A stretch of DNA of 64,000 bases from Rhodovarius crocodyli (GTDB lineage Bacteria; Pseudomonadota; Alphaproteobacteria; Acetobacterales; Acetobacteraceae), in the NCBI RefSeq assembly GCF_004005855.1, contig NZ_SACL01000003.1, positions 124,001 to 188,000 of the forward strand, read 5' to 3'. The notes below the pieces were generated by a model. It searched no databases, had not been told where the DNA came from, and saw nothing but the letters and a program-made list of their open reading frames with translations. Shown here one piece after another: positions 44,296-53,351 of this stretch (the stretch's first letter is position 1; each line of letters opens with the position of its first letter). The translations under genes were made by a program, and so were the position numbers.

Positions 44296-45273
44296 CGGCA
44301 TTTCCAGGCGCAGCAGCGACCCGCCCTGCGGCTGCGCCGTCAGGCTGACGCGCCCGCCGAAGCGCTCGGCGAAGCCTTCCATGATGGTCATGCCCAGGCT
44401 GCCGTCCCGCATCGGGCCGGGGCCCGGCCCGTCATCGGCGACGCACAGCGCCAGGAGCGCGCCTTCACGCCGCAGCGTGATCGTGAGCTGCCCGGTGTCG
44501 CGCTGCGCGAAGGCGTGCTTGATGGCGTTGCTGGTCGCTTCCAGCGCCACCATGGCCAGGGTCGTGGCGCTGTCCTGGTCGGGCGGCGGGCTGGTGACGG
44601 AAACATCCAGCCGCACCGCCTGCAGCCCCGCATTGTCCAGCATGTCGCGCGCCAGGCCGTGCAGCACGCTGCCGAAGCTGGCGGTGGCCAGGGCGGGGTC
44701 ATGCAGCTGGCGGTGCACCGCCGCCACACCGCGCAGCCGCGTCGCGGCGTCGGTCAGCGCCATCTCGGCGTCCTCGGCATCCGCGATAGTGGCCGCCTGG
44801 ATGGACAGGATGGAGGCGAGGGACTGGATGCCGTTGGCCACGCGGTGCTGAAGCTCGTGATACAGGTGCTTCTCGTGGTTCAGCAGCTTCTCCACCCGCT
44901 CGCGCTCCTGCGCGAGTTGTTCCAGCGCGCGGTGCAGGAAGGCGAGCACCGCCGTCTCGGTGCCGGAGACCGCCAGGAAGAAGGCCAGCGCGATGTAGCC
45001 CTGCGGCCAGGGCAGCGCGAAGCTGGCATAGGGATGCAGGAAGAAGTACCAGGACGCGAAGAAGGACAAGGCAATGACCAGCACCGCCGGGCGCCACCCG
45101 GCGACGACGGTCGTGGTCAGGCTGGCCAGGAAGAAGGTGACGAAGGGCAGGTTGCCCATCGTCGGGCCTGCCCAATAGCGCACCGCGAACGCGACAATGA
45201 AGCACAGAAGGCCGAAGCTGTAGCCGGCGAGCGGCCGTTGCCGCAGGGGCGACATCCTCAATAGGCGATGCAT
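44284..45273 (-). CDS. Sensor histidine kinase, DUF4118 plus HisKA_2 type
   Basis: This 329-residue membrane kinase has four hydrophobic helices (about 12-100) resembling the KdpD-like DUF4118 region. A coiled segment leads to HELQHRVANGIQSL, a HisKA_2-type phospho-acceptor box with His. The ATPase domain has ATSNAIKHAF (N box), DDGPGPGP (G1) and GSLGMTI. No response regulator is adjacent. The reading frame extends to 45612 with Arg-rich non-homologous sequence. The ATG at 45273 is the best guess, and 45333 or 45255 are alternatives. Confidence 0.78.
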   Translation of the reverse strand: MHRLLRMSPLRQRPLAGYSFGLLCFIVAFAVRYWAGPTMGNLPFVTFFLASLTTTVVAGWRPAVLVIALSFFASWYFFLHPYASFALPWPQGYIALAFFLAVSGTETAVLAFLHRALEQLAQERERVEKLLNHEKHLYHELQHRVANGIQSLASILSIQAATIADAEDAEMALTDAATRLRGVAAVHRQLHDPALATASFGSVLHGLARDMLDNAGLQAVRLDVSVTSPPPDQDSATTLAMVALEATSNAIKHAFAQRDTGQLTITLRREGALLALCVADDGPGPGPMRDGSLGMTIMEGFAERFGGRVSLTAQPQGGSLLRLEMPLRR

Positions 45274-45358
45274 GGGTGCTGGTCGGGATCCTTCTGCCAA
45301 GTCAGCCTGAACGCCAAGTCGTTCCGGCACCATAACACATGTTAGTCTGACTGATTTC

Positions 45359-45379
45359 CGCGACCGGGGGGCGGTCGCG
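45359..45379. other. GC-rich perfect hairpin upstream of the kinase gene
   Basis: CGCGACCG and CGGTCGCG form a perfect 8-bp stem with a GGGGG loop. It lies about 85 bases upstream of the assumed kinase start, in a 400-base region (45274-45673) that otherwise shows no gene. It may be a leader structure or a binding site. Confidence 0.35.
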
Positions 45380-45673
45380 CGGGCCGATGATGCCGATGCG
45401 GCGGCGCTGCGCCAAGAGCGGCCCGATTTACCCTGCGAATACAATCGCCTGTCGCTGCGGCATAACATTCTGCGTGATGCATGCCCTGTTTCTGCGCGCG
45501 CGGCGGGTCTTCGGCGTGCCTGGGGCCGGCCGACTTGCCCGCGCCACGGGCAGCCGCGCGGGTGGCTGCGCGCGGCGCGGGCGGTGGCTGCGTGGCGCGC
45601 CGCGCGGCCCATTGCTTGCCGCTTGCCGCGCCACCCCCGCTTCCTGTCCTGTGACGCGCATCAGGAGGACCCC

Positions 45674-46690
45674 ATGATCTTTCGCCGCAGCACCCTGGCG
45701 CTGGCCGCCGCCCCGCTTTTCGCGCCCGCCATCGCGCGCGCGCAGCGCACGCCCGTGCGCTTCTCCTTCGACTGGATCTACAATGGCCCCTATGCCTTCG
45801 GTGCCGCCGCCGAGCGCGAGGGCTATTTCCGCGAGCAGGGCCTGGACGTGACCATCACGCGCGGCTTCGGTTCCGCCCGCGTGCCCATCGACATGTCCGC
45901 CGGCACCTTCGACATCGCGGCCTGCGACCCCACGCCGCTGCTGCGCTTCATGTCGCAGAACCCGAACAACGACCTGCTGGCGGTGGGCCTGATGTGGGAC
46001 CAGGCGCCGGGCTCCGCCACCGTGCGCGCCGACGGCCCGATCACCCAGGTGAGCCAGCTGGCCGGCAAGACGCTGGCCGCCCCGGAATTCGACGGCGGCC
46101 GCCAGGTGTTTCCGGTCTTCGCGCGGCTGAACGGCATCGACCCCGCCAGCGTGAACTGGATGTCGGTCGCGCCCGAGCTGCGCGAGGTGATGCTGGTGCA
46201 GCGCCGCGCCGACGGCATCACGGGTTTCGTCACCTCCACCGCGCTGTCCCTGAAGGCGCTGGGCATGGACCTGCCCGCGCAGCGCATCTTCCGCTATCGC
46301 GAGCACGGGCTCGACTTCTTCTATGGCTCCGTGATCCTGACCACGCGCACCTTCGCCCAGCGCAACCCGGAGGCCGTGCGCGGCACGGTGGCCGCCCTGC
46401 TGAAGGGGCTGAAGTATTCCTTCCACAACCGCGCCGCCGCCATCCAGGCGCTGCGCGGCAAGGAACCGCTGACCGACGTGGCCATCGAGGGCACCCGCCA
46501 GGACATGGCGATGCAGGAGCTGGTGGACAGCCCGAATGTCCGCCGCCTCGGCCTCGGCATCATCGAGGCGCCGCGGCTGGAGCGGCAGATCGCGGCCGTG
46601 AAGGAGGCCTACAGCCTGGGTGAGATGCCCAGCGTGGACCGCTTCCACACCGACCGCTTCCTGCCTCCGGCGGCCGAGCGCATGCTCTAG
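45674..46690 (+). CDS. NMT1/SsuA-like ABC-transporter substrate-binding protein
   Basis: This 338-residue protein has signal peptide MIFRRSTLALAAAPLFAPAIARA and a type II periplasmic binding fold of the ThiY/NMT1/SsuA group: FSFDWIYNGPYAF, VTITRGFGSARVPID and DIAACDPTPLLRF. The ATG at 45674 follows AGGAGGACCCC. The next gene encodes a close paralogue. No ABC permease or ATPase gene occurs anywhere in the window, so the receptor is an orphan or acts with distant partners. The ligand may be a pyrimidine, thiamine precursor or sulfonate. Confidence 0.86.
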   Translation: MIFRRSTLALAAAPLFAPAIARAQRTPVRFSFDWIYNGPYAFGAAAEREGYFREQGLDVTITRGFGSARVPIDMSAGTFDIAACDPTPLLRFMSQNPNNDLLAVGLMWDQAPGSATVRADGPITQVSQLAGKTLAAPEFDGGRQVFPVFARLNGIDPASVNWMSVAPELREVMLVQRRADGITGFVTSTALSLKALGMDLPAQRIFRYREHGLDFFYGSVILTTRTFAQRNPEAVRGTVAALLKGLKYSFHNRAAAIQALRGKEPLTDVAIEGTRQDMAMQELVDSPNVRRLGLGIIEAPRLERQIAAVKEAYSLGEMPSVDRFHTDRFLPPAAERML

Positions 46691-46832
46691 CCCGTTTTCT
46701 GTGCGATCTCACGGGGCATGTGAACAGCCATGCCCCAACCCCTGCGCCGTGGGGGCAATCCGGCGCGTTTCCTGAATTGCTCCGCAGGGGGTGGGCGCGC
46801 CTCAATCGCCCATCTCACCCGGGAGCATCACG

Positions 46833-47873
46833 ATGACCATTCTGCTTTCCCGCCGCACGGCGTTCGGCGCCGCCGCGGCCCTCTCGGCGCCGCTGGTTTC
46901 CGCCCCGCTGGATTCCGCCCGGGCGCAGGGCCCCGCCGTCCGCTTCTCGATCGACTGGATCTTCCACGGCGCCTACACCTACGCCGCCGTGGCCGACCGG
47001 CGCGGCTTCTTCCGTGAGGCAGGCGTGAACGCCACCGTTTCCCGCGGTTTCGGTTCCGGCCGGGTGCCCATCGACATCGCGGCCGGCACCGTGGACATCG
47101 CGACCTGCGACCCCACGCCGCTGATGCGCTTCATGTCCCAGAACCCGGACAATGACCTGGTGTGCCTGGGCCTGGTGTGGGACCAGCCGCCCCATTGCGC
47201 CACGGTGCGCGCCGACGGACCCATCAACAGCTTCCGTGATCTGGCCGGCAAGACGCTGGCGGCCCCCGAGTTCGACGGCGGGCGCCAGGTGTTCCCGGTG
47301 GCGGCCAAGCTGAACGGCGTGGACCCGGCCAGCATCAACTGGCTCTCCGTCTCGCCGGAGCTGCGGGAGCCGATGCTGGTGCAGCGCCGCTGCGACGGCA
47401 TCACGGGCTTCATCACCAGCAGCATCATCAGCCTGAAGGCGCTGGGCATGGACACGCCGCAGCAGCGCATCTTCCGCTATCGGGAGCTGGGGCTGGATTT
47501 CTTCTACGGCTTCGTGATCGTCAGCACCCGCACCTTCGTGCGCAACAACCCCGAGGCGGTGCGCGGTTCGGTGGCGGCCATCCTGCGCGGGGTGAAGTAC
47601 GCCTTCCACAACCGCGCCGACGCGGTGCAGGCCTTGAAGGAGCGCGAGCCCCTGACCGACGTGCCGACCGAGCTGGCGCGCCAGGACATCGCGATGGGCG
47701 AGCTGACCGACAGCCCGAACGTGCGCCGGCTGGGCCTGGGCGTGATGGAGGCGCCGCGTATCGAGCGCCAGCTGGCCGCCGTGAAGGATGCCTACAGCCT
47801 GGGTGCGATGCCTGCGGCCGACCGTTTCTACGACGACCGCTTCCTGCCGCCGGCCGCCGCCCGCGCCCTGTAA
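46833..47873 (+). CDS. NMT1/SsuA-like ABC-transporter substrate-binding protein, tandem paralogue
   Basis: This 346-residue protein is a tandem duplicate of the previous gene product. It shares long blocks such as FDGGRQVFPV, MLVQRR-DGITGF and SPNVRRLGLG, with near-identical layout. Its signal peptide is longer (LLSRRTAFGAAAALSAP...ARAQ). Differences cluster in the ligand-facing loops (WDQPPHCATVR versus WDQAPGSATVR), suggesting related but distinct ligands. The 142-base gap contains no other gene. Two hairpins follow. Confidence 0.86.
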   Translation: MTILLSRRTAFGAAAALSAPLVSAPLDSARAQGPAVRFSIDWIFHGAYTYAAVADRRGFFREAGVNATVSRGFGSGRVPIDIAAGTVDIATCDPTPLMRFMSQNPDNDLVCLGLVWDQPPHCATVRADGPINSFRDLAGKTLAAPEFDGGRQVFPVAAKLNGVDPASINWLSVSPELREPMLVQRRCDGITGFITSSIISLKALGMDTPQQRIFRYRELGLDFFYGFVIVSTRTFVRNNPEAVRGSVAAILRGVKYAFHNRADAVQALKEREPLTDVPTELARQDIAMGELTDSPNVRRLGLGVMEAPRIERQLAAVKDAYSLGAMPAADRFYDDRFLPPAAARAL

Positions 47874-47881
47874 GGGGGGGC

Positions 47882-47958
47882 GGCCACCGGTGCCGGTACA
47901 GGGGTGGGAGAAGCCCGGCACCGGTGGCCATCGCGGATGGAAAGCGGCCATCCGCGAT
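47882..47958. terminator. Two adjacent strong stem-loops
   Basis: The first stem pairs GGCCACCGGTGCCGG (47882-47896) with CCGGCACCGGTGGCC (47915-47929) perfectly over 15 bp. The second pairs ATCGCGGATGG (47930-47940) with CCATCCGCGAT (47948-47958) over 11 bp with loop AAAGCGG. They begin nine bases after the receptor stop and sit between convergent genes. No U-run follows, so termination may be Rho-assisted, or they may stabilise mRNA ends. Confidence 0.55.
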
Positions 47959-47972
47959 AGGTTGTGGCGCTG

Positions 47973-48146
47973 TCAGCGCCGGCGCGGCGCCCGCAGGGCC
48001 AGCGTGATCGCGGAGCGGTCCTTGGCGGCCGCGTAGTCCCGGGCCTGGGCCTCTGCCGCGGTGTCGCGCGCCGGGGGCGGGGCGGCTGTCGCGCTGCCGG
48101 TGGCCAGGGCCAGCACCAGGGCGGAAGCGGCGGCGAAGCGTGTCAT
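47973..48146 (-). CDS. Small secreted peptide of unknown function
   Basis: This 57-residue product has a clear signal peptide (MTRFAAASALVLALATGSATA, about 21 residues) followed by a short, charged, Ala-rich mature part ending RAPRRR. The ATG at 48146 has GAGAGG about nine bases upstream; the ATG at 48155 sits directly on it. There is no recognisable domain. It lies alone between hairpins and the tRNA gene. Calling it a real gene rests on the signal peptide and SD only. Confidence 0.45.
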   Translation of the reverse strand: MTRFAAASALVLALATGSATAAPPPARDTAAEAQARDYAAAKDRSAITLALRAPRRR

Positions 48147-48317
48147 CGGTCTCATCCTCTCGCGGCTGGAAGCGGCGTGTGAGGGGACCTTATGCCGGGC
48201 GGGGCGGGGCCGCGACGCCGGGCTTTCGATGGGCCGGATAGTGGTTTTCTATCGGCGGATTGCGGCCGCCGGGCGCTTTCCATGTCGCGACGAATGGGTT
48301 AGGTGTGGCGCCGGCGT

Positions 48318-48394
<77 letters not shown>

Positions 48395-48647
48395 ATCAAA
48401 TCAGTAGGTTATCTGACTGGTAGAGAGGCTGGCAGCCTCATCTGTCGCGCAGCGGGTTGCCTCGGCATGGCGATTGAGCCTTGTGCGGGAGATTGCATCG
48501 GTACGGCTGACCGACGCCAAACGCCTGGCATACCCGACGCTGGCTCGCTCTGTGTCCCCGGTGCCGACCCATCCATGGCGGATCCAGGGCATCAACACGC
48601 TAAACTCACCATGCATCAAAGCGGCAGCAGCTCAGTGCCCTGTCATC

Positions 48648-50726
48648 CTAGTCCCACATCGCCTTCATCCGGCTGCTGAGATCAACCCTGACCTTGCTCT
48701 TTGCCGGCGATAGGGCTTCGGGGTCCTGGCCGGCCCAATGATCCTGCTCGAAATGCTCCAGCAGTGCGTCGGGGATGAAGCGCGTGCGCGCGGCATAGAC
48801 ATGCCGGTCGCCATATTGCGCCTGCCGGTGCACGAAGAAGCGCTGCGGCACCATCAGGGTCAGGGCCTCCTTCGCGCGGGTCATCGCGACATACAGCAGG
48901 CGGCGCTCCTCCTCGATGTCATGCTGCTGGCCGGTGCCGATGTCGGACGGCATGCAGCCATCGACGACGTTCAGCAGGAACACCGACTTCCACTCCTGCC
49001 CCTTGGCGGAATGGATGGTCGATAGCGTGCAGTAATCCTCGTCACGGCTGGGGGCGCCGGCCTCGTCGCTCGTGGCGCCAGGCGGATCCAGCGTCAGCTC
49101 CATCAGGAACCGGTCGCGTGAGGGATAGCCGCCGGCGATCTGTTCCAGCTGCACCAGGTCGGCACGGCGGGTCTCGGCATTCTCATGCAGGCGTTCCAGA
49201 TGCGGCTCGTACCAACGCCGCGCCAGGGCCAGCTCCGAGGGCCAGCCATGAGCACGCTCGTGCAGGGATCGCAGCGCGGTGACCAGCGCGGGCCAGGCGG
49301 TGCCGGCCTTCGGTGGCGGCGGGGCGTCGGCCAGCGCCAGCAGCGGTGACGGCGCGGGCGCGATGGCATCCAGCACACGCTGCGCCGCGGCCGGCCCCAC
49401 ATGCGGTAGCAATTGCAGCACCCGGAAGCCCGCCACCCGGTCGCGCGGGTTTTCCGCAAAGCGCAGCAGCGCCAGCACATCCTTCACATGCGCCGCGTCC
49501 AGGAATTTCAGCCCGCCGAACTTCACGAAGGGGATGTTGCGCAGGCGCAGCTCCACCTCCAGCGCCGCGCTGTGACTGCTGGTGCGGAACAGCACGGCCT
49601 GGTCCTTCAGCGTCATGCCTTCCTCGCGGTGGCGCAGGATGCGCTCAGCGATGCAGCGGGCCTGGTCTGCCTCGTCGCGCACGATGGTCAGCAAGGGGCG
49701 CTGGGTCGCCTCGCGATCGGTCCAGAGGTTCTTGGTGAAGCGCTCATGCGCCAGGCTGATCACGGCGTTGGCGGCGGCCAGGATGGGCCGGGTGGAGCGG
49801 TAGTTGCGCTCCAGCGTCACCACCCCGGCAGGCGGACTGAACTGCTGCGGAAAGTCCAGGATGTTGCGCACCGTGGCGGCGCGGAAGGCATAGATGGACT
49901 GCGCATCGTCGCCCACCACCACCAGCCCGCGCCCATCCGGTTTCAACCGCAGCAGGATCGAGGCCTGCAGCCGGTTGGTATCCTGGTACTCATCCACCAG
50001 CACATGATCGAAGCGCGCGCCCATTTCGGCCGCGATCGCGGGCTCGGCCAGGGCGTGGCACCAGTAGAGCAGCAGGTCGTCGTAATCGAGCACGCCTTGG
50101 GCCTGCTTGGCCTCGACATAGCCGGCGAAGAGCTTCCTGAGTTCCTCCTCCCACACACCACACCAGGGAAAATGTGCTGCCAGCACATCGCCCAGCGGCA
50201 TCTCCGCATTCACGGCGTGGGAGTAGATGGCCAGGCAGGTGCCTTTGGTCGGGAAGCGTTCCGTCGTCTTGGAAAAGCCGAGCTGGTGCCGGACCAGGTT
50301 CATCAGGTCGGCGCTGTCCTCCCGATCATGGATGGTAAAGGCAGGGTCGAGGCCGAGCTGTTCGGCACAATCGCGCAGCAGCCGGGCGCCGATGCCGTGG
50401 AAGGTGCCGGCCCAGTGCAGTCCATCGGTGGTGAGCCGCGCATCGCGGCCGGCGAACTGGCCGGCGACGCGCTCCACCCGCCGGGTCATCTCGACGGCGG
50501 CTCGGCGCGAGAAGGTGAGCAGCAGCATCCGGCGCGGATCCGCGCCGAGGGCAATCAGATGGGCGACGCGGGTCGCCAGCGTGTCTGTCTTGCCGGAGCC
50601 CGCGCCCGCGATGACCAGCAGCGGCGGGCCAGGCCGCACGCCATGGGTGGCGATGCCGTGCTCGACCGCCAAGCGCTGCGCATCGTTCAGTCGCGCCAGC
50701 GGCGCGCGCGTTCCACTTTCCGCCAC
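48648..50726 (-). CDS. UvrD/PcrA-like superfamily 1 DNA helicase
   Basis: This 692-residue helicase has the SF1A motifs: Q motif LNDAQRLAV, Walker A AGAGSGKT, motif Ia TFSRRAA, motif II DEYQDTN, motif III GDDAQSIYAFR, motif IV RNYRST, TIHSAKGQEW (motif V) and YVAMTRAKE (motif VI). It is shorter than UvrD and is probably an accessory repair or recombination helicase. The GTG at 50726 is chosen because GGGGG lies five bases upstream; a TTG at 50738 is also in frame. No partner nuclease lies beside it. Confidence 0.88.
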   Translation of the reverse strand: MAESGTRAPLARLNDAQRLAVEHGIATHGVRPGPPLLVIAGAGSGKTDTLATRVAHLIALGADPRRMLLLTFSRRAAVEMTRRVERVAGQFAGRDARLTTDGLHWAGTFHGIGARLLRDCAEQLGLDPAFTIHDREDSADLMNLVRHQLGFSKTTERFPTKGTCLAIYSHAVNAEMPLGDVLAAHFPWCGVWEEELRKLFAGYVEAKQAQGVLDYDDLLLYWCHALAEPAIAAEMGARFDHVLVDEYQDTNRLQASILLRLKPDGRGLVVVGDDAQSIYAFRAATVRNILDFPQQFSPPAGVVTLERNYRSTRPILAAANAVISLAHERFTKNLWTDREATQRPLLTIVRDEADQARCIAERILRHREEGMTLKDQAVLFRTSSHSAALEVELRLRNIPFVKFGGLKFLDAAHVKDVLALLRFAENPRDRVAGFRVLQLLPHVGPAAAQRVLDAIAPAPSPLLALADAPPPPKAGTAWPALVTALRSLHERAHGWPSELALARRWYEPHLERLHENAETRRADLVQLEQIAGGYPSRDRFLMELTLDPPGATSDEAGAPSRDEDYCTLSTIHSAKGQEWKSVFLLNVVDGCMPSDIGTGQQHDIEEERRLLYVAMTRAKEALTLMVPQRFFVHRQAQYGDRHVYAARTRFIPDALLEHFEQDHWAGQDPEALSPAKSKVRVDLSSRMKAMWD

Positions 50727-50982
50727 GGCGGCCCCCAAGAGACGGCGCCCGCCCCCCGGGCGCTCGGCGCCTATTGTAGGGTGCTGCGAACAGAGAGGGA
50801 ACAGCCTTCCTCAAGCGGCTGCGGGAACGGTCAACGCCAGCCAACGGGAATGCAGCGCCTCCACGGCACCCTCCCTGGTCCAAGCGCGAGAACACCTTGA
50901 CGATGCCCAGGTCCGGCGGAGCGTTGGGGCCGATATGCTCAGCCTCCAGCGATGCCGGACAGCGCTATCATTGGCGGAGCGT

Positions 50983-51573
50983 TCAGTCCCGCGCCTTGAT
51001 CGCCTCGGTCAGCAGCGAGACATAGACCTCGGCGATCTCGGTGCCGGACAGCTCGCCGGCATTGTTAAACCAATGGGGAATGGCGTTGGTGGCGCCCATG
51101 AACCAGAAGGTGACCAGCTTGGGGTCGCATTCTCGGATCGAGCCGTCCCGCACCCCGTCCAGAATCATCTGCCGATACGCGGTGTCGAAGTAACGTCGCC
51201 TTTCGCGCAGCGTGGTGCGCTGTGTCTCGTTCAGATCCTTCAGGTCCGACAGCAGTGAATAGGCATAGAAATCGTGCGTGATCAGTTCGATGTACTTGAA
51301 CAGCGCCCGCTGGATACGCTCTAGCCCGGTGGCGCCGGTCTTTGCGTAGTCCAAGGATTCCTCGCCCATGTCCAGCGCGTATTGGTGGCACTGAAACAGC
51401 AGGTCCTGCTTATTCTCGGCATAATAGTAGATGGTGGGCTTCGTCACCCCCAGCGCCTCGGCCACATCGTTTAGGGATGTGTTGTGAAAACCCTTCACCT
51501 TGAACGCGGCGCCCGCGGCTCGGATGATGGCGATGCGCTTGGCTTCCCCCACCTCCTGCCGGTTGAACGGCAT
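50983..51573 (-). CDS. TetR-family transcriptional regulator
   Basis: This 196-residue regulator has an N-terminal TetR helix-turn-helix: IIRAAGAAFKVKGF, TSLNDVAEALGVTKPTIYYYAENKQDL (landmarks VAEALGVTKPT, YYYAENK). The C-terminal ligand and dimer domain contains TRP-like aromatics (YSLLSDL, FWFMGATN). Members next to CoA-catabolic operons commonly sense acyl-CoAs. It is 120 bases downstream of an SDR gene and probably controls the operon starting at 52554. The ATG at 51573 is the likely start; the reading frame extends upstream to 51684. Confidence 0.85.
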   Translation of the reverse strand: MPFNRQEVGEAKRIAIIRAAGAAFKVKGFHNTSLNDVAEALGVTKPTIYYYAENKQDLLFQCHQYALDMGEESLDYAKTGATGLERIQRALFKYIELITHDFYAYSLLSDLKDLNETQRTTLRERRRYFDTAYRQMILDGVRDGSIRECDPKLVTFWFMGATNAIPHWFNNAGELSGTEIAEVYVSLLTEAIKARD

Positions 51574-51693
51574 GGGGAGCAGGTTCTTATCGAGGGCGGA
51601 TTTTCGCACAGGCGCCACGCCGATCTTGTCCTTTGCTGCGCCCGCGAAGGGCGTATTCGACCTACATAAACCCGCGCGCCACACCCGGCCAGT

Positions 51694-52488
51694 TCACAGG
51701 TTGAAGGCGTATCCGCCATTGACCGACAGGGTCTGTCCGGTGATCCAGGCGCCTGCCTCGGAAGCCAGGAACACCGCCGCCCCCGCCACATCCGATGGTT
51801 TCCCCTGCCGGCGGATGACATAGCGCGCGAGCTTCTTCTTTACCCGCTCCGGGTCACTGTTGCGCTCGGCCAGGCCCGGCGTCTCGATGCTGGCCAGCGA
51901 GATGCAGTTCACCGTGGTCATGTAGCGACCCATCTCCTTGGCCATGGCCCGCATGAAGCCGGCCGCGCCCGCCTTGGCGCCGGAGTAGACGGCATAGCCG
52001 GGCTCACCCACCCGCGCCGCGTCGGAGATGACGGTGATGATGCGCCCCTGGTCGTGCTGCATCAGCAAGGGTGCGGCGGGGCGGCAGCAGTTCATCACCC
52101 CAATCAGATTGGTGGCCAGCCAGGGCTGCCAATCAGCCGGGTCCATCTCCCAGAACTTCGGCAATTCGGCGGGGATCAGGCCGGGGCCTGCATTGCCCGC
52201 ATTATTCACCAACACGTGCAAAGCGCCATAGCGCGCCCGCACCGCCGCCATCATCGCGTCGACCGAGGTGGGGCTGGTGACATCCGCCTGCGCGGCCATC
52301 GCCTCCAGCCCCCGCGCCGACAACTCCGCTGCCACGGCCTCCGCGCGCTCCTGGAAGAAGTCGTTGACCACGACGGCGCGGGCGCCGCCCTCCGCCATGG
52401 CGGTGGCGATGGCGCGGCCCACGCCCTGGCCGGCGCCCGTCACGAGCACCACGCGCCCCTCTAGCGAAAACGGGCTCTTGCAAGTCAT
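51694..52488 (-). CDS. Short-chain dehydrogenase/reductase
   Basis: This 264-residue classical SDR has the cofactor motif TGAGQGVG, NNAG, and an intact catalytic set: Ser155 in VISDAAR, Tyr168 and Lys172 in YSGAK. It closes with ITGQTLSVNGGYAF, the usual C-terminal motif. It probably oxidises or reduces a hydroxyacyl or ketone intermediate of the pathway encoded divergently at 52554. It shares a 65-base control gap with that operon. Confidence 0.87.
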   Translation of the reverse strand: MTCKSPFSLEGRVVLVTGAGQGVGRAIATAMAEGGARAVVVNDFFQERAEAVAAELSARGLEAMAAQADVTSPTSVDAMMAAVRARYGALHVLVNNAGNAGPGLIPAELPKFWEMDPADWQPWLATNLIGVMNCCRPAAPLLMQHDQGRIITVISDAARVGEPGYAVYSGAKAGAAGFMRAMAKEMGRYMTTVNCISLASIETPGLAERNSDPERVKKKLARYVIRRQGKPSDVAGAAVFLASEAGAWITGQTLSVNGGYAFNL

Positions 52489-52504
52489 CCTACCCTCCGG
52501 TAAC

Positions 52505-52524
52505 TAAACATACCTAGTGTTAGA
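52505..52524. promoter_or_regulatory. Imperfect inverted repeat in the divergent SDR/enoyl-CoA hydratase gap
   Basis: CTAAACA and TGTTAG arms flank TACCTAG in the 65-base gap between the SDR (start 52488) and the enoyl-CoA hydratase (start 52554). One base of the left arm is unpaired. The spacing and location suit a TetR-type operator for the nearby regulator. This is inference. Confidence 0.3.
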
Positions 52525-52553
52525 TCGATTGACCGAGGAGGGCAATCCGCAAG

Positions 52554-53339
52554 ATGGAACCGCAAGAGGTCCTGGCATCCACCGTGGGGCGGGTGCGCAT
52601 TCTGACCCTCAACCGCCCGGCGTCGCTGAACGCACTGACACCCAGCATGGTCACGCTGCTGATCGAACAGGTGGCGGGCGCCGTCGCCGCGCCCGAAGTG
52701 GGCGCTATCATCCTGACCGGCACCGGCCGCGGTTTCTGCGCGGGCGCAGATTTGAAGGAGAGCGAGAAGCGCGCCATGGCTGGCGTGGACAACACGCCCT
52801 TCATCCGCAGCATCTTGCGCCTGGGTTCGATGCTGGAGGGCGGCCCCAAGCCCGTGATCGGCGCGGTCAACGGCATCGCTGTGGCCGGCGGGCTGGAGCT
52901 GCTGCTGGCCTGCGACTTCCTGTTGGCCGCGTCCTCGGCGCGGCTGGGCGATGCGCATTCCAACTATGCGATGTTCCCGGGCGGGGGTGCCACCATGCGC
53001 CTGCCGCGCCGCATCGGCCTGGCCCGCGCCAAGCGCCTGATGCTGACCGGCGATATCTGGAGCGCGGACCAGGCACTGGAAGCGGGTCTGGTGGACGCCG
53101 TCCATCCCGACGACGCACTAATGCCCGAGGCGCTGGCGCTGGCCGACCGCCTGACGGTCAAGAGCCCGCTGGTGCTGGCCCGCATGAAGGAGGCGCTGAC
53201 GGACGCCGTCAGCCAGTCGCCCGAGACCGCGCTGCGCCGCGAGCGCGACCTGAACGAACTGCACGCCACATCATTCGACCGCGCCGAGGGACTGGCCGCC
53301 TTCCGCGAGAAGCGCAAGCCGGCCTTCCAGGGCCGCTGA
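52554..53339 (+). CDS. Enoyl-CoA hydratase/isomerase (crotonase family)
   Basis: This 261-residue crotonase-fold enzyme has the oxyanion-hole segments GRGFCAGADLKE and AGGLELLLACDFLLA, and the acidic catalytic position in FPGGGATMRLPRRIG. It hydrates or isomerises 2-enoyl-CoA substrates. It is the first gene of a plus-strand operon with thiolase, Bug receptor and CoA transferase. GAGGAGG precedes the ATG. The substrate is unknown; the context points to stepwise breakdown of an imported organic acid. Confidence 0.88.
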   Translation: MEPQEVLASTVGRVRILTLNRPASLNALTPSMVTLLIEQVAGAVAAPEVGAIILTGTGRGFCAGADLKESEKRAMAGVDNTPFIRSILRLGSMLEGGPKPVIGAVNGIAVAGGLELLLACDFLLAASSARLGDAHSNYAMFPGGGATMRLPRRIGLARAKRLMLTGDIWSADQALEAGLVDAVHPDDALMPEALALADRLTVKSPLVLARMKEALTDAVSQSPETALRRERDLNELHATSFDRAEGLAAFREKRKPAFQGR

Positions 53340-53351
53340 GAGGAAACGACC

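Noticed and set aside
48648-50726. UvrD-like helicase as GajB of a Gabija defence system
   Set aside because: No adjacent OLD-family nuclease (GajA) exists, and the helicase looks like a stand-alone housekeeping type.
50739-50982. Possible gene remnant between the helicase and TetR genes
   Set aside because: Short plus-strand frames here show no recognisable motif, start signal or family resemblance.
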